DNA of 64,000 nt from Polytrichum commune (taxonomy: Eukaryota; Streptophyta; Polytrichopsida; Polytrichales; Polytrichaceae): contig OX485803.1 in the NCBI GenBank assembly GCA_950295325.1, positions 6,450,001 to 6,514,000 on the forward strand. Reading direction: 5' to 3'. Below the pieces are notes generated by a model. The model was not told the DNA's origin. It did no database searches and worked only from the letters and a program-made list of their open reading frames with translations. This document shows, piece after piece, positions 60,901-64,000 of this stretch. The position numbers and the translations under genes are program-made. Position 1 is the first letter of the stretch. Each line of letters begins with the position of its first letter.

Positions 60901-62558
60901 GGCCAATGTAAGCGGGTGTTAAATGGTCACTTTAAGCTCTACACCCACTTCTACAAATAGGTTGTCAAAACACGCAATTTAGTTAGTGTGAGATGATTGC
61001 CAATTTCAAATTTTGTCCATAGTCATTCTCCTCATAGTCTTTGAAGCTCATATGAATGTCTTAAGGTAGGGGTGGCTATTTCCGTCCAAATTTCAGATGT
61101 GCCTAGTTGGGATGCTGAAACTATTTTTTTATAAATTTTGAGCGCTCCGCAAAGCTGGTGCAAGAGCAACTATGAAAAAAATCAAAAATTTCCAGCATGT
61201 TTATGATTTCCTATAAATTTTTAAAGAAAACCTTGTAGAGTGACCAACACTCGCACATAGGGTAGGTGGTATATCCACAGGGTGGATTTCTAAAACCGAC
61301 CGCTGGCAGCGCTGTGAACGGTAAAAGCACCTAGATAGGTGCTTCTGACATAGGGGTCGACTTTAGGACCCACACGGAAATTGCCACCCCTACCTTAGTC
61401 ATTGTCAAAGTGAGGATTCTTGTGGATATTAAGTGGCCATATAAGTGCCTGCAAATCATGTTATTATCAAGCTTGGAATTGTTATCAAATTTTGAGCATG
61501 TAATCCAATCTTTTCTAAACACGTGTCTTATTGGTGTATGTTCTTACATCCACACATAACCACACAACTCTCAAATAGTTATTTGATTAAAAAAAGTGAC
61601 CATGCAAGACCCGGTACTAAGTTACTATGATCAACTCAAAGTGGGTTCTATGTGTTTTTGGAAGCCACTTTAGAGGTAGTGGAAAAACGTTCTTGAGTAC
61701 CGAGTTACGTTCTTTTCCCTCTCACTTGTAGCTAGTAGAGTTCCACACCACCTTTATCATGTGGGTTGCAAAAATTTACTAAGGTAGCTCAACCTAACCC
61801 CCAACACCGAATCTATGACCACCCGAATGATTGGAGGGTTCCAATTAAACACGCTGCAAATCTAGGGCGTCCAAGGATCTCTCATTTAAGAAAACTCTCA
61901 TACATCAAAAAGATCATTATGAAATGCAACATTCTAAATTGAAGCCGCTCCAGTCATTTGGGTGATCATAGGTTTGGTGATAATGTTGAGTTGAGCTACA
62001 TCATCATCATTTTCATATGGACTTTGAAATGCTCAAACACCAACTACTTTCTCTTATTACAAAAATTTTTGTTTTAGAAAAGCAACAAGAACTTTGACTT
62101 TGTTTTTTTACCCGCAATCTCCACCATATGATATGAATAACACTTTTAACAATTGAAGAGCAAGATTGCAATAGCTAGGATATGGCCACACTAAACATCC
62201 AATTTAGTGTGGCATTAAAATGTGATTTCTTTCCAAGTTCTTTGTAGCGGTGTAGGTGATTTAAAGCACGTTGTGAACAAATCAAGGAGCCACGTGTCAC
62301 TTGTCTATTGATCGAACCCTTTTTCAAAAAATCCATGGTTCAAGTGGCTTATTAACGTTGTGGCTGAGCTTTATAAGATGATACTCGTTGTTCAATTCTT
62401 CACTATTTGATTAGAAGTGTGGCTTATAGGTGCTACGGGAGACCCCGGCTTTTAAAAAGTTACATACTCGAGAGATTATCCAATTGGCAAATAACTGCAC
62501 CATCACCAAGTTCAAAAGAGGGCAAAACATTTTGAAAGCAGGCTCTACCATGGACAAG
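51826..62558 (+). CDS. Cyclic-nucleotide-binding protein, PKG/PKA-regulatory-like, multi-exon and partial
   Basis: Exons joined by consistent phases are 51826-51911, 52331-52489, 53496-53689, 54644-54733, 57717-57849, 60662-60850 and 62430-62558. The order is: a helical region, a proline- and serine-rich acidic linker, a basic RRRDRIS segment resembling a kinase pseudosubstrate or autophosphorylation site, then cyclic-nucleotide-binding domain A (AGTEFIKQGEVADNFYII, then GESLGELALMYDTKRNVTV, the phosphate-binding-cassette pattern) and the start of domain B (KKLHTREIIQLANN, then FKRGQNILKAG). Tandem domains after a basic inhibitor segment are the plan of PKG and of PKA regulatory subunits. The rest of domain B and any kinase domain lie beyond the last exon. 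About 10-15 residues of domain A (the SG.F.V strand between FYII and GTDMP) are not accounted for; a short exon between 57850 and 60661 is probably missed. The plant PP2C-cNMP-kinase fusion is an alternative, but no PP2C is visible upstream. Confidence 0.72.
52331..52489 (+). CDS. cNMP-binding gene exon: helical region
   Basis: Acceptor GTCTTTGCAG, donor GAAAGG|GTATAA. All 53 codons are open in phase 0. The sequence around FNVMLSEVDHLFENFNSQQI and LLKQSVNAYLEGG looks helical and may mediate dimerisation or docking. It is too short for most gene finders but has clean splice sites and matching phases on both sides. Confidence 0.65.
52650..53150 (+). repeat. Dispersed repeat R6 (copy 2) in cNMP-binding gene intron
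   Basis: Shares AAAGTGGATCTAGGAACCAT, ACCCATTGTGGTCATAG, GGTCATGCCCCTC and CACAGTGTGCCACAA blocks with 24100-24740 and 59220-59560. Confidence 0.5.
53496..53689 (+). CDS. cNMP-binding gene exon: proline/serine-rich acidic linker
   Basis: Acceptor CTTGGTGCAG. It reads INDDQEDLQKDLELVLDPP, then serine and proline runs. I chose donor GACAG|GTCACA (53690) because its phase 2 joins the next exon in frame. The later donor CAACAA|GTATTG (53700) would not. Codon use is visibly richer in GC than the surrounding intron DNA. Confidence 0.65.
53813..54510. repeat. Inverted-end repeat R4 (copy 1), with internal extra sequence
   Basis: CATGTTTTGGTAGAG, CACTTTTGACATTTAATAATG and CCTTGCCATGAAATTCAT match 60205-60605. 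The right part (AAATGTCAAAAGTGGAGCGA, ACCAAAACAAGAGATTT) is the inverted counterpart of the left. About 300 bp near 54110-54410 are absent from the other copy. A minus-strand frame of 149 codons across it is a by-product of the repeat. Confidence 0.55.
54644..54733 (+). CDS. cNMP-binding gene exon: basic pseudosubstrate-like segment
   Basis: Acceptor TGGATGCAG, donor ATAAG|GTGCGC. It reads GLMKAARKWSDTWKQNVVSA then LNTRRRDRI, and the split codon at the 3' join gives serine, making RRRDRIS. A cluster of arginines just before a serine and ahead of domain A is where PKG and PKA regulatory subunits place their inhibitor or autophosphorylation site; the functional role here is inferred. Confidence 0.6.
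54740..56315. other. Intron DNA of the cNMP-binding gene, no separate gene
   Basis: Includes a decayed R1 fragment near 55040-55150 and a TA-repeat at 54773-54786. A tandem CACGGTT triplet array occurs at 55803-55823. Confidence 0.45.
56320..56701. repeat. Intact MITE of the ACACTAAAT family (382 bp)
   Basis: The ends CTACACTAACTATGATATTT and the complement of CTACACCAAATATGATATTT pair over about 28 bp. It is the reverse complement of the copy at 3065-3815. A poly-G stretch sits at about 56451-56460. The target duplication is unclear (TA is possible). It lies in an intron of the cNMP-binding gene. Confidence 0.75.
56705..56905 (+). repeat. ACCGGTT dispersed repeat (copy 3)
   Basis: Abuts the preceding MITE. 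It shares CCGGTTGAAGTTCAAGACTT, GATCATTTTAGAGG and AAAGAAAAACC with 4545-4860. Confidence 0.6.
57278..57650 (+). repeat. Dispersed repeat R1 (near-complete)
   Basis: GCCCACTTCTCCTAGGACAT, ACGAGATGGTTAGCGAATC, AGAGCTCATATGATGTC, AAGATTCTTGTGCTCATTAA and AATCTCTTTTGAACACATAT all occur in the same order as at 46246-46610. It ends about 70 bp before the cNMP-binding exon at 57717. Confidence 0.6.
57717..57849 (+). CDS. cNMP-binding gene exon: first half of cyclic-nucleotide-binding domain A
   Basis: Acceptor ATATTTACAG, donor ATCATT|GTGAGT. It reads LLGDLEYDLQEEIIDAFQDV, then AGTEFIKQGEVADNFYII. This is the helix-plus-beta-roll start of a cNMP-binding domain, with the conserved pattern F/L..L......ID.F....V..G...I.QG...DNFY.I. 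Confidence 0.8.
57850..60200. other. Intron DNA of the cNMP-binding gene; a short coding exon may be hidden here
   Basis: Holds repeat R6 (copy 3) at 59220-59560. Otherwise unique AT-rich sequence. The missing residues of domain A imply an unseen exon of some 30-45 bases with a length divisible by three. Confidence 0.4.
60205..60605. repeat. Inverted-end repeat R4 (copy 2)
   Basis: AAACTCATGCTTTGGTAGGG at the left and its complement (ACCTAAAGCATGAGTTTTG) at the right pair over some 60 bp with CCCACTTTTGGCAT inside. It ends about 60 bp before the coding exon at 60662. Confidence 0.65.
60662..60850 (+). CDS. cNMP-binding gene exon: phosphate-binding cassette of domain A
   Basis: Acceptor AACTTATAG, donor GCTCAG|GTCTCT, 63 codons in phase 0. 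GESLGELALMYDTKRNVTV holds the family signature FGELALMYN.PR.ATV with the essential glutamate and arginine-type position (KRN in place of PRA). LLWAVNRAEFKSIL matches the conserved LWALDR..F. The usual arginine that contacts the cyclic phosphate appears as R in KRN; an alignment should confirm which residue takes that role. Confidence 0.85.
60930..61600 (+). repeat. Dispersed repeat R1 interrupted by a MITE
   Basis: Family blocks ACACCCACTTCTACAAATAG, GTGAGATGATTGCCAATT, AGCTCATATGAATGTCTTA are followed, after the 331-bp element at 61064-61394, by TTAGTCATTGTCAAAGTGAG and AATCTTTTCTAAACACGTGT. Confidence 0.65.
61064..61394. mobile_element. 331-bp MITE, TSD TTA, inserted into repeat R1
   Basis: The ends GGTAGGGGTGGCTATTTCCG and the complement of GGTAGGGGTGGCAATTTCCG differ at one base. 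TTA is at 61061-61063 and 61395-61397. The empty site TCTTAGTCATT is seen in another R1 copy near 15220. A 3-bp TTA duplication suggests PIF/Harbinger. Confidence 0.85.
62430..62558 (+). CDS. cNMP-binding gene exon: start of cyclic-nucleotide-binding domain B
   Basis: Acceptor TGGCTTATAG, donor GACAAG|GTCAAT, 43 codons in phase 0. It reads VLRETPAFKKLHTREIIQLA, then CTITKFKRGQNILKAGS. The next exon may start near 62805 (frame reading MYIIDEHYQY), which would fit the FYII strand of domain B, but the join is not clean and I leave it unassigned. Confidence 0.75.
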
Positions 62559-63139
62559 GTCAATCAAAATTCCTACATACACCAACTTGAATATATTATA
62601 ACTGTATTGTAGGACACTATCGTGCCCACCCCGAGAGGGGTTAGTAATCCTGCACCACTGGTATTATGCCCTGAGGGTTTAATGCCAAGGGTGGGTTGAA
62701 CGGGCATTCCAATCACGCTGATCACATGGTCAGCGTTTCTTCTTCTTCTATTGTAGGACACACTCCGTGACCCTTCCACTAACTACTAGTCTTTTGAAAT
62801 AGAGTATCAAATGTATATAATCGATGAGCACTACCAATATATGAGTCCTAGGCAATCATCATCGTGTGTCACTGAAAGAAAAAACAAAAAAAAAACAATG
62901 CAAATTTATCGTTGTGGTAGATTCATAGATTTTCCAGTGACAGATTATAATTTTTTCAGTGACACAAGACAGTCGCCCATGACTCATATGTTTGTAGGGA
63001 AGGGGCTTCATGAAAGATCTCAAATGACGTTAAGGAGTAGGCATTCATGAAGGGGTCACATACACACAGTTTACACTAGAGCTCGAGGGCCAAATGACCA
63101 CTAAAATCCAAAATCTCTCATTGCTGGAACAAGCTAAGA

Positions 63140-63694
63140 CTATCTCACTTCAATTTTCATGAGAGCTTGAGGACCTAAGGCACCAAGGAGGTTTGAATGG
63201 TAGAACCTACATTCCACAAAATGGATAATGTTTCAAGGCCTACGGATTGGAACTTGGGTCAAGTCCACCTCAAAGAGGTGGCTCTAAGACAAAACCGGGA
63301 GATTGAAAATCTTCAAAGCTTCATCAATGCACAACCCTTGATTTATTGTAATTTAATGTACGGGATGATCCACATGAAAAGGATGGTAAGGGAATAGCAT
63401 TTGGTTGAGAGCCTTGTTTGTGTTATGTCTTTACATTTCACTTGTTACCATCATGCTCATGTGAGTCAATCCAAACAATAAAATTACAATAAATCAAGGG
63501 TTGTGAATTTTTGAAGTGTCATAGTGTCATGGTTTTAAGTTAAACCCACCTCCTTGAGTAGGAAGTTCCGGTAGACCATGAAACATTCTCCATTTTGTGC
63601 CATGTAGAAATCCATTTGGGTATTCATCCATTGGAACTTCCTTGGTCCATTACTAGGCCCTCGTGTTTTAGTATAAATTGAAGTGGGAGGATCT
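63140..63694. repeat. Inverted-repeat element of about 555 bp near the window end
   Basis: TATCTCACTTCAATTTT at the left pairs with AAATTGAAGTGGGAGGAT at the right. Further in, CCAAGGAGG pairs with its partner near 63637, and ACAAAATGGATAATGTTTCA pairs with TGAAACATTCTCCATTTTGT. The right arm resembles the 25395-25879 MITE interior. A 66-codon frame at 63197-63397 is part of the arm, not a gene. Confidence 0.6.
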
Positions 63695-64000
63695 CAATCT
63701 CTTCTACCACCAGGGGATTCTAGATTTTCAATGATCACCGTCACTCACAACGCTACTGTAAAAAATCCCGTTTCACAACACTTACCATCACGGGTGTAGT
63801 AAAAATCTGCCCCTACATACTTATTTTTTATTCATGCAAAAGTGAAGTGCAGTAGACTAATTTGAGATCTTTGATCCCGTTTTAGATATCAATTTGTCCT
63901 AAACTATAAACCCTGGGACTCTCCATAGGGATGAACGTTTTCACCCTCCCCAATGGTAATAGATGTTTTGAACATGATAACCCTAGTTTTGAAGCGACCT

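Noticed and set aside
62805-63050. Exon continuing cNMP domain B (MYIIDEHYQY).
   Set aside because: The strand resembles FYII but the acceptor and spacing are poor and no convincing donor follows, so it was not called.
63197-63397. A 66-codon frame near the window end as the kinase part of the cNMP-binding gene.
   Set aside because: It falls in the left arm of an inverted repeat (63140-63694) and has no kinase motifs.

Overview
This 64 kb window is nuclear DNA of a plant, most likely a seed-free land plant such as a bryophyte, fern or lycophyte. The evidence is a RABA5-type Rab GTPase, two plant F-box/kelch genes, GT-AG introns up to about 2.9 kb, and a dense load of plant-type transposons in AT-rich DNA. 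The lineage is inferred. I saw no bacterial operons, rRNA, tRNA or CRISPR arrays.

Four protein-coding loci are supported, all on the plus strand. (1) F-box/kelch gene A (6865-9637, two exons, 407 aa) has tandem-repeat arrays upstream and a decayed kelch-exon copy downstream (about 9815-10085). (2) F-box/kelch gene B (30642-32426, two exons, 411 aa) is a paralogue with its own upstream tandem array. (3) A RABA5-like GTPase (45032-48352, two exons, 215 aa) is preceded by decayed duplicates of its own 5' region; one copy still carries a start codon and a stop six codons later. (4) A multi-exon cyclic-nucleotide-binding gene (about 51.8 kb to beyond 62.5 kb) resembles the regulatory half of a PKG/PKA-type kinase. 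Its kinase domain, if it has one, lies outside the window.

Most of the rest is mobile DNA. From the left: an old hAT element with decayed transposase (983-2667); nested MITEs (2849-3815); and two large fold-back elements with 8-bp target duplications and arms of 34-bp satellite (11139-12962 and 13451-15741). The second fold-back element carries a hAT deletion derivative (13638-14743). Next comes a duplicated block (16401-18745 and 21111-22739), one copy interrupted by a 772-bp terminal-inverted-repeat element, with a LINE fragment (minus strand) between the copies. Then follow a duplicated compound repeat (25.2 kb and 39.7 kb), a retroelement remnant (35.6-36.0 kb), a 1.05-kb imperfect palindrome (37177-38230) and a 340-bp tandem array (38.7-39.5 kb). 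PIF/Harbinger-like MITEs occur throughout, several with clear TAA or TTA duplications. Introns of the Rab and cyclic-nucleotide genes contain the same repeat families as the intergenic DNA.

The two F-box proteins would be substrate adaptors of SCF ubiquitin ligases, the Rab would act in TGN/endosome-to-surface traffic, and the cNMP-binding protein in cyclic-nucleotide signalling. Nothing suggests they work as one cluster. The best-supported novelties are the fold-back family, its nested insertions, and the locally decayed gene copies. Coordinates of exons and repeats come from reading the sequence by eye; no alignment or search was run.
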